In this document: in pieces, positions 24,323-33,328 of the stretch | Layout of the letters: the number at the start of each line of letters is the position of its first letter | How positions within the stretch are numbered: position 1 is the first letter of the stretch | Assembly: GCF_900240275.1 (NCBI RefSeq) | Contig: NZ_LT964761.1 | Span: forward strand, 951,868-1,015,867 | Length of the DNA: 64,000 bases | Source of the DNA: [Lactobacillus] timonensis | GTDB taxonomy: Bacteria > Bacillota > Bacilli > Lactobacillales > Lactobacillaceae | Direction of reading: 5' to 3' | Notes under the pieces: model-generated | The model's database searches: none | Told to the model about the DNA's origin: nothing | What the model saw: the letters and a program-made list of their open reading frames with translations, nothing else | Made by a program: the position numbers and the translations under genes

Positions 24323-26827
24323 ATGAATAACTACTTAACACCAAGTGCAAAAGAAGTTTTACTGATGGCCCAGGAACAGGCGCGCTACTTTAAACACCAA
24401 GCGGTGGGAACTGAGCACCTGCTACTAGCATTGACAATGGAAAGCGCTAGTATTGCTGGTAAGGTTCTTGCTCAGTTTAGCCTGACCGCCAACAGTGTCA
24501 GAGAGGAAATCGAGCGGCTGACGGGTTATGGGACAATGACGATTGCTAATGGCGACTACTTGCCATATTCGCCGAAAATGCGGGATGTTCTCCAGACTGC
24601 TCGGTCACAAGCCCGGCAACTAGGGAACACCAAGGTAGGAACAGAGCACTTACTGATGGCGTTATTAAGCAACCAGACGATCTTGGCTGGACGGATTTTG
24701 CAAAATTTCGACATAAACCCGCGGCGAGCTCAGCAAACACTGCTTCACCATATGGGAGTTAGCGAGCGACGCTCAACAAAGCAGTCCGGCGTGCGTCCAC
24801 AGCGGGGGCAAAGTAACCAAAAGTCGTCTGACCAGAAAGCGGATAGTCTGACGCCAACGCTGGATAAACTGGGTCGTGACTTAACGAAGGTTGCTAGAGA
24901 AGGCGGGATTGACCCGGTCGTTGGTCGTGACCGCGAAATTCAGCGTGTGATCCAGGTTTTGAGTCGGAGAACGAAAAATAATCCAGTTTTGGTTGGGGAG
25001 CCCGGTGTCGGCAAAACCGCAATTGTCGAAGGATTAGCCCAGCGGATTGCCAATCACACGGTTACGCCAGAATTGGCCAAGATGCGAGTGATGGCGCTGG
25101 ATATGGGTTCAGTTGTCGCCGGCACTAAGTTCCGTGGTGAATTTGAAGATCGGCTTAAAAAGATCCTCGACGAAATCTATGATGATGGCCACGTTCTGTT
25201 GTTTATCGATGAGCTGCATACCCTGGTTGGCGCTGGTGGGGCAGAAGGGGCCATCGATGCTGCCAATATTTTGAAGCCGGCATTGTCACGTGGCGATGTT
25301 CAGTTGATTGGGGCCACGACGCTTGATGAGTACCAGAAGTATATTGAAGCAGATGCTGCCTTAGAGCGGCGCTTTGCCCGGGTTCAGGTGGAAGAACCGA
25401 GTCAAAAAGAAAGCGTTCAAATTTTAAAGGGGCTGCGGCCAAAGTATGAGGCCCACCACCACCTGAAGATTAGTGATGAGTCTGTAGAAACGGCGGTTAA
25501 ACTGTCTAATCGTTACATTACCAACCGTTTCTTACCAGATAAGGCAATCGACTTGATGGATGAGTCGGCAGCCATGGTCCGCATCGCGGGTGAACAAGTA
25601 CCAAAGTCCCAGCAGGAAAACGAGGATAAGTTGGCACTGCTTCGTTCGAAAAAAGAAGATGCCATTATGAACCAGCAGTTTGATCAGGCAGCCAAGCTTC
25701 GCCAAGAAGAGCTGGCACTAGCTAAGCAGCTACGGACTGCCCGCAAACGCCGCGCGACAAGCCAGGAAAAACATCCGCTGACTGTCGGAGCGGATGACGT
25801 GGCTAAAGTCGTGGCTGAATGGACTGGTGTTCCGCTCACCCAGTTGAAGAAGTCGGAAAGTCAGCGCTTGGTTAACCTGGAAAAGGAATTGCACGAACGG
25901 GTAATCGGCCAGGACGAAGCTGTTTCAGCGATTGCTCGCTCTATTCGCCGAGCGCGGAGCGGTTTAAAGGACCCTCAGCGACCAATTGGCTCCTTTATGT
26001 TTCTCGGCCCAACCGGGGTAGGGAAGACAGAATTGGCCAAGGCACTGGCGGCAGCCATGTTTGGTGACGAAAATAATATTATCAGGGTTGATATGTCTGA
26101 ATACCGGGAAGCCTACAGTACGAGTCGGCTGATTGGGGCTGCGCCTGGTTATGTTGGTTACGACGAGGGGGGCCAGTTAACCGAAAAGGTTCGCCAACAC
26201 CCGTACTCGGTCGTCTTGCTGGATGAAGCCGAAAAAGCCCACCCGGATGTTTTTAACCTCCTGTTGCAGGTTCTCGATGATGGCTACCTGACGGATTCGA
26301 AGGGGCGGAAGGTTGACTTCCGCAACACTATCCTAATTATGACCTCTAACTTGGGCGCTACCCAACTGCGGGACGCAAAGGAAGTTGGCTTTGGGGCCCG
26401 TGATCTGAGCGATGACTACAATGCGATGGCCGGCGCTATTCGTCAGCAATTACGCCTCCATTTCCGGCCTGAATTCCTTAACCGGATTGATGAAACCATT
26501 ATCTTCCACCCGTTAAATAAGCAGCAATTACACCAGATTGTTCGACTGATGGCAAAGCGGGTACAAAAGCGGGTCGCTGCTCAAAAGATTAAGTTGAAGC
26601 TTACTGCTGGGGCCATTAACTTGGTTGCCGCAAAGGGCTACAATCCTGAATACGGCGCACGCCCGCTTCGTCGGGCACTCCAAGACCTGGTGGAAGACCC
26701 ACTGAGCGAAGCCTTGCTAACGGGGCAACTGGCAAGTGGTGATACTGCGACTGTTGGCAGCAGTCGGGGGAAAATTACCTTGAAAGTTGCGCACGATGGT
26801 CAGTCTGCAACTTTAGTAAAGGTGTAA
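24323..26827 (+). CDS. clpC: ATP-dependent Clp protease ATP-binding subunit ClpC
   Basis: The 834-residue Hsp100 unfoldase has two N-terminal Clp repeats, a first AAA+ module (Walker [10 protein letters not shown], Walker B LLFIDELH), a middle domain with a UVR-like helix ([14 protein letters not shown]), and a second AAA+ module ([18 protein letters not shown]). The VGF loop used to dock ClpP is present (KEVGFGARD). It feeds damaged or regulated proteins to ClpP. It is 21 bases from ctsR and shares its CtsR-controlled promoter. It takes the usual Lactobacillus position upstream of rpoB, though an IS element and a tetR gene intervene here. Confidence 0.96.
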   Translation: MNNYLTPSAKEVLLMAQEQARYFKHQAVGTEHLLLALTMESASIAGKVLAQFSLTANSVREEIERLTGYGTMTIANGDYLPYSPKMRDVLQTARSQARQLGNTKVGTEHLLMALLSNQTILAGRILQNFDINPRRAQQTLLHHMGVSERRSTKQSGVRPQRGQSNQKSSDQKADSLTPTLDKLGRDLTKVAREGGIDPVVGRDREIQRVIQVLSRRTKNNPVLVGEPGVGKTAIVEGLAQRIANHTVTPELAKMRVMALDMGSVVAGTKFRGEFEDRLKKILDEIYDDGHVLLFIDELHTLVGAGGAEGAIDAANILKPALSRGDVQLIGATTLDEYQKYIEADAALERRFARVQVEEPSQKESVQILKGLRPKYEAHHHLKISDESVETAVKLSNRYITNRFLPDKAIDLMDESAAMVRIAGEQVPKSQQENEDKLALLRSKKEDAIMNQQFDQAAKLRQEELALAKQLRTARKRRATSQEKHPLTVGADDVAKVVAEWTGVPLTQLKKSESQRLVNLEKELHERVIGQDEAVSAIARSIRRARSGLKDPQRPIGSFMFLGPTGVGKTELAKALAAAMFGDENNIIRVDMSEYREAYSTSRLIGAAPGYVGYDEGGQLTEKVRQHPYSVVLLDEAEKAHPDVFNLLLQVLDDGYLTDSKGRKVDFRNTILIMTSNLGATQLRDAKEVGFGARDLSDDYNAMAGAIRQQLRLHFRPEFLNRIDETIIFHPLNKQQLHQIVRLMAKRVQKRVAAQKIKLKLTAGAINLVAAKGYNPEYGARPLRRALQDLVEDPLSEALLTGQLASGDTATVGSSRGKITLKVAHDGQSATLVKV

Positions 26828-26911
26828 TTGATTGTGATTGTAGCAAGTTTGTGAAGTATTAATAGGGATTGCTAAAGCGCAATTCGATTGTTAACTAAAA
26901 ACCGATTAATG

Positions 26912-26953
26912 ACCGTTACCGTTCGCTAAAAACGAGTGGTAGCGGTTATTTGT
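26912..26953 (+). terminator. clpC terminator
   Basis: ACCGTTACC and GGTAGCGGT pair with an inner TCG/CGA, and a T-rich stretch follows. Confidence 0.75.
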
Positions 26954-27125
26954 TGTTAGGTTAAAGGTGATTATCAAAGTAATTAATGATCTTGCTTATT
27001 CATTTATCGTCAATATTATGTTCAATCCTTAACTCATGAAATTTAAAAACATAAAAGGGCCTATTTTTTTTTTTTTTTTGAAAAAAGCCCCGGAATAAAG
27101 GCCTGCGTACAATACCCCTTAGGGT
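26954..27125. other. Intergenic stretch with a T16 tract before the IS3 element
   Basis: No gene is seen. GGGC (27057-27060) and GCCC (27087-27090) flank an interval that includes an uninterrupted run of 16 T at 27064-27079. The run may vary in length between isolates or be misread. Confidence 0.5.
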
Positions 27126-27263
27126 TGACACTTTAAATAATAAAAGTGTCATCTCTAGGGGGTGTTTTGAATAGGAACATATTCAACGACGGAAAAATTA
27201 AGGTTACTCAGTAATTACCAAGATTCAGACTACTCACTCGGGGTATACGCGGATTATCACCAG

Positions 27264-27878
27264 GTGCGGACCTCTAGCCTTAACAGATGGATTAAACAAT
27301 TTTTAACGGCTGGTTTGGCTGGATTGATTCGCCCTGAACACAATCACAGGTACACACTTCAAACCAAGCGATTAGCCGTTAAAGCTTACCTTTCAGGTAC
27401 CCTGTCAGGCCAAGCAATTCTCAATAGATATCAAATTCGTAGTCTTTCCCAACTACATCAATGGATTGTCCGGTACAATAGTGGACAATTAAGTGTTGCT
27501 TACGCAACAAGAAAGCGAGCTAGGAAAGTGGGCCGAAAAGTTACTTTTGAGGAGAAACGGCAAATTACTCAATGGACAATTGATCACGAGTATAACTATC
27601 AAGCCGCGGCAGAAAAATTTAATGTCAGCTATCAACGGGTCTATTCATGGGTACGAAAGTACCAAAGAACTCACGATTGGGAATCCCTTCAGGATAACCG
27701 GGGTCGCCATAAAGGCAAAACACCAACCAATGAAGTGGAAAGATTACGACAAGAAGTAAGGCAGCTGAAAGCTAAAGCGAAGGAACGGGAGGTACAGATT
27801 GCCTTCGCAAAAAAATTGGTCGAAATACACAATCGGGAGGTGGAACGGCCGGACGATATCAAGCGATTCAGGAAATGA
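27264..27878 (+). CDS. IS3-family OrfA (helix-turn-helix protein)
   Basis: The frame is open from 27171 to 27878 and encodes two helix-turn-helix units followed by a leucine-zipper-like helix (VERLRQEVRQLKAKAKEREV). The first standard start in frame is GTG 27264 (204 residues), but homology-like sequence (GTYSTTEKLRLLSNY) starts earlier at 27174, right after an ATA codon at 27171 with GGGGGTG upstream. The ancestral start was probably ATG at 27171. A run of seven A at 27809-27815 (codons gcA AAA AAA) is a classic -1 frameshift heptamer, and the -1 frame is open through to OrfB. Confidence 0.8.
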   Translation: MRTSSLNRWIKQFLTAGLAGLIRPEHNHRYTLQTKRLAVKAYLSGTLSGQAILNRYQIRSLSQLHQWIVRYNSGQLSVAYATRKRARKVGRKVTFEEKRQITQWTIDHEYNYQAAAEKFNVSYQRVYSWVRKYQRTHDWESLQDNRGRHKGKTPTNEVERLRQEVRQLKAKAKEREVQIAFAKKLVEIHNREVERPDDIKRFRK

Positions 27879-28720
27879 GGCAAAGTGGGTATAAGGTATC
27901 TGATCTAGTTAAAGCAGCCGGGGTAAGTCGGCAGGCTTACTACAAGTGGCTTACCCATGAACCGACGGTTCATGATATTCAAGATCAAGAAATTCTAAAG
28001 CTCGTTAAACAGTTAGAAGCACAACATAAACACTGCGTTGGTTATGACAAGATGACCCGTTTAATAAAGCGGGAAAGATTATCATACACAGTTAACAAGA
28101 AGCGCGTCATGCGCATTATGAAGGAACACAGTATTAAAGCGGACTATCGTCAGCCTAAGAGAAAACGTGTGCAGGAGCAGGAAACTTATGAAGCACAGAA
28201 TACCCTGAACCGCCAGTTTGAACAAGCTGCCGCAAATCAGGTGTGGGTGACGGACACGACGGAAATTGCCTACAACATTCGTAAGTACAAAGTCCGTCTA
28301 CACGTTGTCCTGGATCTATACGGTCAATACCCACTTAGCTGGATCATTACGCCTACAGAAACGAGTACTGGGGCTATTAAAGTATTTCAAATGGCCAAGC
28401 AGAAAGCCGGAGGTCTGGCACCGCTAATCCACACTGATCGCGGAGCAGCATATACTTCCAAAGCATTCAACCACTACTTGGCTAGTAATAACAGCCAACA
28501 TAGTTACTCAGCCCCAGGAACACCAGCTGATAATGCGGTGATGGAGCACTGGTGGGCTGATTTTAAATCTATCTGGTTAGCACACTCACCACAACCACAA
28601 ACGTTTGAAGACTTAGAACAGCTGGTGACAGAAGGTATCGATTACTTTACGCATTCCTTTATTTCAGGCAAAAGAAATGACCTTACCGCAGCAGAATATC
28701 GCTTCGGCAAGGCCAACTAG
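27875..28720 (+). CDS. IS3-family transposase OrfB (DDE integrase core)
   Basis: The 281-residue product has the rve integrase core with all three acidic residues: VTDTTEI, HTDRGAAY and the glutamate in NAVMEHWW. The stop of OrfA overlaps its start (ATGA). Because the frame is open upstream through the A7 run, the active protein is probably the OrfAB fusion made by -1 frameshifting. It appears intact. Confidence 0.88.
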   Translation: MRQSGYKVSDLVKAAGVSRQAYYKWLTHEPTVHDIQDQEILKLVKQLEAQHKHCVGYDKMTRLIKRERLSYTVNKKRVMRIMKEHSIKADYRQPKRKRVQEQETYEAQNTLNRQFEQAAANQVWVTDTTEIAYNIRKYKVRLHVVLDLYGQYPLSWIITPTETSTGAIKVFQMAKQKAGGLAPLIHTDRGAAYTSKAFNHYLASNNSQHSYSAPGTPADNAVMEHWWADFKSIWLAHSPQPQTFEDLEQLVTEGIDYFTHSFISGKRNDLTAAEYRFGKAN

Positions 28721-28747
28721 TTTTTATTATTTAATGTGTCAACTTGA

Positions 28748-28810
28748 CAGGGTACAGTACCCTGAACCGCGCCTCAAATTATTGCGGAACGGGGATAATC
28801 GTGCGATAAT
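28748..28810 (+). promoter_or_regulatory. Palindrome and promoter of the TetR gene
   Basis: CAGGGTACAGTACCCTG (28748-28764) is a perfect 8-1-8 palindrome. Downstream are TTGCGG (28782-28787), 17 bases and GATAAT (28805-28810). A second short palindrome TGAAATTTCA (28826-28835) lies after the expected start site. Either could be the TetR operator. Confidence 0.55.
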
Positions 28811-28853
28811 AAACATTTGAAAGTTTGAAATTTCACAAGGGGGAGTTTTTAAA

Positions 28854-29444
28854 ATGAGAAGATCGGGCGGACATGACAAAACACGACAAAGAATTATCAA
28901 TGCCGCAACTAAGCAGTTCCTGGAACGGGGGTATGGGAACACTTCGACGCGTGACATTGCTAAGGTTTGCAAAATTACGCAACCTGCACTTTATCACCAC
29001 TTTAGTGATAAAGAAGTTCTTTACATGGACTCGATCACGTCCTTGGCGGGAAACGTTCGCCAGGACATCAACAGTGTTATTCGCGTCAAGGACCTTGACC
29101 CGGAAGCCCGGTTGATTAGGATTGCCAAGGTGTTACTGAAATATCACCCACGCAGTGTTTATGACCAGTTCAACGATGCTCCAGCACTCTTGTCCAAGAG
29201 TTCCCAGCGGAAGTTGGAAATCCTATTTCGGATGGATTACATCGAACCAGTTGCGGAATTCTTCAAGTTGCCCGGCATCAATTTACGGGCTGATATTTTA
29301 CCTAACGAAGCAGCTGAGTTGTTTATTGATGAACTGGCACCGATTTTTGGGACGGTTCAGCATATTGGCGGTTACAGCCTGACCAGTGAAGATCGTGTTA
29401 AATTACTGGTTGACTGCATTGTTTCGGGACTGGCAGCACACTAA
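28854..29444 (+). CDS. TetR/AcrR-family transcriptional regulator
   Basis: The 196-residue protein has the TetR DNA-binding domain at residues about 8-55 (RQRIINAATKQFLERGYGNTSTRDIAKVCKITQPALYHHFSDKEVLY). The C-terminal ligand domain has no recognisable signature. No transporter or enzyme gene is paired with it: an IS lies upstream and rpoB downstream. The target is unknown. AAGGGGGAG precedes the start. Confidence 0.88.
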   Translation: MRRSGGHDKTRQRIINAATKQFLERGYGNTSTRDIAKVCKITQPALYHHFSDKEVLYMDSITSLAGNVRQDINSVIRVKDLDPEARLIRIAKVLLKYHPRSVYDQFNDAPALLSKSSQRKLEILFRMDYIEPVAEFFKLPGINLRADILPNEAAELFIDELAPIFGTVQHIGGYSLTSEDRVKLLVDCIVSGLAAH

Positions 29445-29453
29445 ACATAACCA

Positions 29454-29482
29454 TTGACAATTGAAAACGAACGTCGTATCAT
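29454..29482 (+). promoter_or_regulatory. Strong rpoBC promoter
   Basis: A perfect TTGACA (29454-29459), 17 bases and TATCAT (29477-29482) lie just after the tetR stop codon. The leader to the rpoB start is about 185 bases. Confidence 0.85.
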
Positions 29483-29509
29483 ATTTAGGTATGAAATTGC
29501 GAGTTCAGT

Positions 29510-29585
29510 GAAGCTGCTGATCTATTGTCCAGTAGCTTCTATATAAGAAACCAAGAATGGCATTTGCCGTTTTTGGATTTTTTTT
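29510..29585 (+). ncRNA. Structured rpoB leader with terminator-like hairpin (possible Lacto-rpoB motif)
   Basis: Two hairpins follow the promoter. The first pairs GAAGCTGCTG (29510-29519) with CAGTAGCTTC (29530-29539). The second pairs CCAAGAATGGC with GCCGTTTTTGG (29551-29576) over 11 bp with two wobble pairs, followed by A and eight T, the form of an intrinsic terminator. It lies between the promoter and rpoB, so it may attenuate transcription. A Lacto-rpoB RNA motif is known upstream of rpoB in lactic acid bacteria; identity with this structure is inferred and was not tested. Confidence 0.6.
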
Positions 29586-29676
29586 GCCCAAAATGATGCA
29601 TTTTATCCATTTGTAAACAAAATGTAACATTTATTTTGGAACTGGACTGGCCCAACAAATTAGAGAGGTGAATAGT

Positions 29677-32600
29677 TTGGCTGGACATTTGGTAAAGTAC
29701 GGTAAGCACCGTACCCGTCGTAGTTATTCACGGATCAAGGAAGTTCTTGATCTGCCGAACTTGATCGAGATTCAGACTAATTCTTACAACTGGTTTATGG
29801 ATCACGGTCTTCGTGAAATGTTTGAAGACATTATGCCAATTAACGATTTTCAGGGGAAACTATCCCTGGATTTCGTTGACTATCAGCTGCTGGAACCAAA
29901 GTACACGGTTGACGAGGCGCGGGCTCACGATGCCAACTACTCGGCACCGCTGCACGTTACTTTGCGGTTAACCAACCATGAAACTGGTGAAATTAAGTCG
30001 CAGGATGTTTTCTTTGGGGACTTCCCATTGATGACTGACCAAGGGACTTTCATTATCAACGGGGCAGAGCGGGTCATCGTTTCCCAACTGGTTCGTTCAC
30101 CAGGTGTTTACTACAACGAAGAAACTGGTAAGAATGGCCGGCCAAGCTTTGGTGCAACCTTTATTCCTAACCGTGGTGCATGGTTGGAATACGAAACCGA
30201 CGCCAAGAACGTGTCCTACGTTCGTATTGACCGGACCCGGAAACTGCCAATTACTGAACTGGTTCGGGCATTGGGCTTCGGTTCAGATGATGAAATTATC
30301 GATATGCTGGGTGGCAACAGTGATAGTCTGTCACTGACCATCGACAAGGACGTCCACAAGGATGCTGAAGACTCACGGGTTGAAGAAGCTCTCAAGGACA
30401 TCTATGAACGTCTTCGTCCAGGTGAACCAAAGACGGCTGATTCCGCCCGTAGTTTGCTGACGGCCCGTTTCTTTGATCCACAGCGTTACGACATGGCACC
30501 AGTTGGTCGTTACAAGACCAATAAGAAGCTGATGCTGAAGTACCGGCTGCTTGGTCAACGACTAGCTGAAACACTTGCCGACCCTGATACAGGTGAAGTG
30601 TTGGCTGCTGATGGTGACGTGGTAACAAAGGAAGTTTTGAAGAAGCTCGAACCATACCTGGACCGGGACGACTTCAAGATGATCACCTACACCCCATCTG
30701 ATGAGGCTGTTGTTACTGCTCCAGTAAAGATGCAACGGATTAACGTTTACTCAAAGAATAACCCTGACCGGGTTGTTCCAATCATGGGTAATGGTCACAT
30801 TCCGCTGGAACTGAAGCACATTCAGCCAGCTGATATCCTGGCATCCATTAACTACTTCTTTAACCTGCAAGAAGGCATTGGTGCAACTGACGATATTGAC
30901 CACTTAGGTAACCGTCGGATCCGTTCCGTCGGTGAACTGTTGCAAAACCAGTTCCGGATTGGTTTAGCCCGGATGGAACGGGTTGTCCGTGAACGGATGT
31001 CTATCCAGGACATTAACACCGTGACACCGCAACAGCTGATCAACATCCGTCCCGTTGTGGCTTCTATTAAGGAATTCTTTGGTTCATCCCAACTATCCCA
31101 GTTCATGGATCAGACTAACCCGCTTGGCGAATTGACTCACAAGCGTCGTCTGTCGGCCCTTGGGCCAGGTGGTTTGACTCGTGACCGTGCCGGTTATGAA
31201 GTCCGGGACGTGCACTACACGCACTATGGCCGGATGTGTCCAATTGAAACACCTGAAGGTCCTAACATCGGGTTGATCAACAGTCTGTCTTCATATGCTC
31301 GGGTTAACAAGTACGGTTTCATTGAAACGCCGTACCGCCGTGTTTCTTGGAAGACTCACAAGGTAACTGACCGGATCGACTATCTGACTGCCGACGAAGA
31401 AGATAACTACATCATTGCCCAGGCCAACACGAAGCTTAACGATGATGGTTCCTTTGCTGAAGACGAAATTATGTGTCGTGACAAGGATGACTACATTACT
31501 ACTAGCAAGGAAAACGTCGACTACATGGACGTTTCACCAAAGCAGGTTGTTTCTGTCGCTTCCGCATGTATTCCTTTCTTGGAAAACGACGACTCCAACC
31601 GTGCTTTGATGGGTGCCAACATGCAGCGTCAGGCTGTTCCGTTGATTCGTCCACACGCTCCGCTGATCGGAACAGGGATTGAATACAAGGCGGCTCATGA
31701 CTCTGGTGTTGCGCTGATTGCTAAGCATGACGGAACCGTAGAATACGTTGATGCCCGCGAAATTCGGGTTCGTCAAGAAGACGGCAGTTTGGATACCTAC
31801 AAACTGATGAAGTTCCGTCGTTCTAACGGTGGCAAGAACTACAACCAAACGCCGATTGTGAAGGTCGGTGAACACGTCGATGCTGACGATGTACTAGCTG
31901 ATGGTCCATCAATGGAACAAGGGGAATTAGCCCTTGGCCAGAACCCACTGATCGCCTTCATGACCTGGCAAGGGTACAACTTCGAAGATGCCATCGCTAT
32001 CTCCGAACGCCTTGTTAAGGATGATGTTTACACGTCCATCCACATTGAGTCATATGAATCAGAAGCCCGTGAAACTAAGTTAGGGCCTGAAGAAATGACT
32101 CGTGAACTGCCAAACACTGGTGAAGATGCCCTGAAGGACCTCGATGAAAACGGGGTTGTTCGGGTTGGTGCCGAAGTTCACGATGGTGACATCCTGGTCG
32201 GTAAGGTAACGCCAAAGGGTGTGACGGATCTTTCTGCCGAAGAACGACTACTGCACGCTATCTTTGGTGAAAAGTCACGTGAAGTTCGTGATACTTCTCT
32301 CCGTGTACCACACGGCGGTGGCGGAATTGTCCAGAATGTTCAAGTCTTCACCCGTGAAAATGGTGATGAATTATCACCGGGCGTTAACAAGATGGTCCGG
32401 GTTTACATCGCCCAGAAGCGTAAGATCCAGGTTGGTGACAAGATGTCTGGTCGTCACGGTAACAAGGGGACGGTTTCAATCGTCCTCCCTGAAGAAGATA
32501 TGCCGTACATGCCAGACGGGACCCCGATCGACATCATGCTGAGTCCAATGGGTGTGCCAAGCCGGATGAACATCGGTCAGGTTATTGAACTTCACCTGGG

Positions 32601-33288
32601 AATGGCTGCCCGACAACTTGGTATCCATATTGCGACGCCAGTCTTTGATGGGGCAACTGATGACGACGTTTGGAGCGCTGTTAAAGAAGCGGGTCTGCCG
32701 GCAGATGGGAAGACTGTTCTTTATGATGGTCGGACTGGTGAACCATTCGAACAGCGGATCGCTGTCGGGGTCATGCACTACCTGAAGCTGGCTCACATGG
32801 TTGATGACAAGATCCACGCTCGTTCAATTGGACCATACTCACTGGTTACTCAACAACCACTTGGTGGGAAGGCTCAATTCGGGGGCCAGCGTTTCGGTGA
32901 AATGGAAGTTTGGGCCCTTGAAGCTTACGGTGCTGCTTACACCCTGCAAGAAATCTTGACTTACAAGTCAGATGACGTTCAGGGACGGGTTAACACCTAT
33001 GAAGCCATTATTAACGGCTCACCAATTCCAAAGCCTGGTGTTCCTGAATCATTCCGGGTATTGGTTAAGGAATTGCAGGCACTTGGCCTCGATATGAAGG
33101 TTCTTGACGACGACCACAAGGAAGTCGAATTAAAGAACATGGACGAAGACGTAATGAACGTTCACGCAATTGCCCACAAGGTTGAACGTGATTCAGAGGA
33201 ACAGGCAAAGAAACGCGAAGAAGCTGCGGCTGCTAAGGCAGAAAAAGCTACTTCGATGCCAACCACTGATGAAACTAAGCAGGACTAA
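29677..33288 (+). CDS. rpoB: DNA-directed RNA polymerase subunit beta
   Basis: The product of about 1203 residues is full-length RpoB. The start is placed at TTG 29677 (next residues [19 protein letters not shown]) because AGAGAGGTG sits six bases upstream; the in-frame GTG 29668 is part of that ribosome binding site. The rifampicin-binding segment reads [20 protein letters not shown] then RLSALGPGG, which is wild type at the usual resistance positions. Signature motifs include [20 protein letters not shown]. The C-terminus carries a short charged, Ala/Lys-rich extension. It is followed by rpoC. Confidence 0.98.
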   Translation: MAGHLVKYGKHRTRRSYSRIKEVLDLPNLIEIQTNSYNWFMDHGLREMFEDIMPINDFQGKLSLDFVDYQLLEPKYTVDEARAHDANYSAPLHVTLRLTNHETGEIKSQDVFFGDFPLMTDQGTFIINGAERVIVSQLVRSPGVYYNEETGKNGRPSFGATFIPNRGAWLEYETDAKNVSYVRIDRTRKLPITELVRALGFGSDDEIIDMLGGNSDSLSLTIDKDVHKDAEDSRVEEALKDIYERLRPGEPKTADSARSLLTARFFDPQRYDMAPVGRYKTNKKLMLKYRLLGQRLAETLADPDTGEVLAADGDVVTKEVLKKLEPYLDRDDFKMITYTPSDEAVVTAPVKMQRINVYSKNNPDRVVPIMGNGHIPLELKHIQPADILASINYFFNLQEGIGATDDIDHLGNRRIRSVGELLQNQFRIGLARMERVVRERMSIQDINTVTPQQLINIRPVVASIKEFFGSSQLSQFMDQTNPLGELTHKRRLSALGPGGLTRDRAGYEVRDVHYTHYGRMCPIETPEGPNIGLINSLSSYARVNKYGFIETPYRRVSWKTHKVTDRIDYLTADEEDNYIIAQANTKLNDDGSFAEDEIMCRDKDDYITTSKENVDYMDVSPKQVVSVASACIPFLENDDSNRALMGANMQRQAVPLIRPHAPLIGTGIEYKAAHDSGVALIAKHDGTVEYVDAREIRVRQEDGSLDTYKLMKFRRSNGGKNYNQTPIVKVGEHVDADDVLADGPSMEQGELALGQNPLIAFMTWQGYNFEDAIAISERLVKDDVYTSIHIESYESEARETKLGPEEMTRELPNTGEDALKDLDENGVVRVGAEVHDGDILVGKVTPKGVTDLSAEERLLHAIFGEKSREVRDTSLRVPHGGGGIVQNVQVFTRENGDELSPGVNKMVRVYIAQKRKIQVGDKMSGRHGNKGTVSIVLPEEDMPYMPDGTPIDIMLSPMGVPSRMNIGQVIELHLGMAARQLGIHIATPVFDGATDDDVWSAVKEAGLPADGKTVLYDGRTGEPFEQRIAVGVMHYLKLAHMVDDKIHARSIGPYSLVTQQPLGGKAQFGGQRFGEMEVWALEAYGAAYTLQEILTYKSDDVQGRVNTYEAIINGSPIPKPGVPESFRVLVKELQALGLDMKVLDDDHKEVELKNMDEDVMNVHAIAHKVERDSEEQAKKREEAAAAKAEKATSMPTTDETKQD

Positions 33289-33328
33289 TGCGTAACGGGA
33301 AGATTTATCAAAGAAGGAGGATCACCCT

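Larger units (their letters stand above)
27126..28741 (+). mobile_element. IS3-family insertion sequence between clpC and tetR
   Basis: The ends are inverted repeats: left TGACACTTTAAATAATAAAA, right complement TGACACATTAAATAATAAAA. Two overlapping genes encode OrfA and the DDE transposase OrfB. No 3-5 base target duplication is visible (left flank GGT, right flank ACT), so the insertion is old or rearranged. The element breaks the usual close spacing of clpC and the rpoB region. Confidence 0.88.

Noticed and set aside
27064-27079. T16 tract as a regulatory or phase-variable element
   Set aside because: It lies in a gap with no gene reading through it; a weak flanking GGGC/GCCC does not make a convincing structure.
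30216-30401. Short antisense frames within rpoB and rpoC
   Set aside because: All are shadows of strongly biased codons in essential genes; none has its own start signals.
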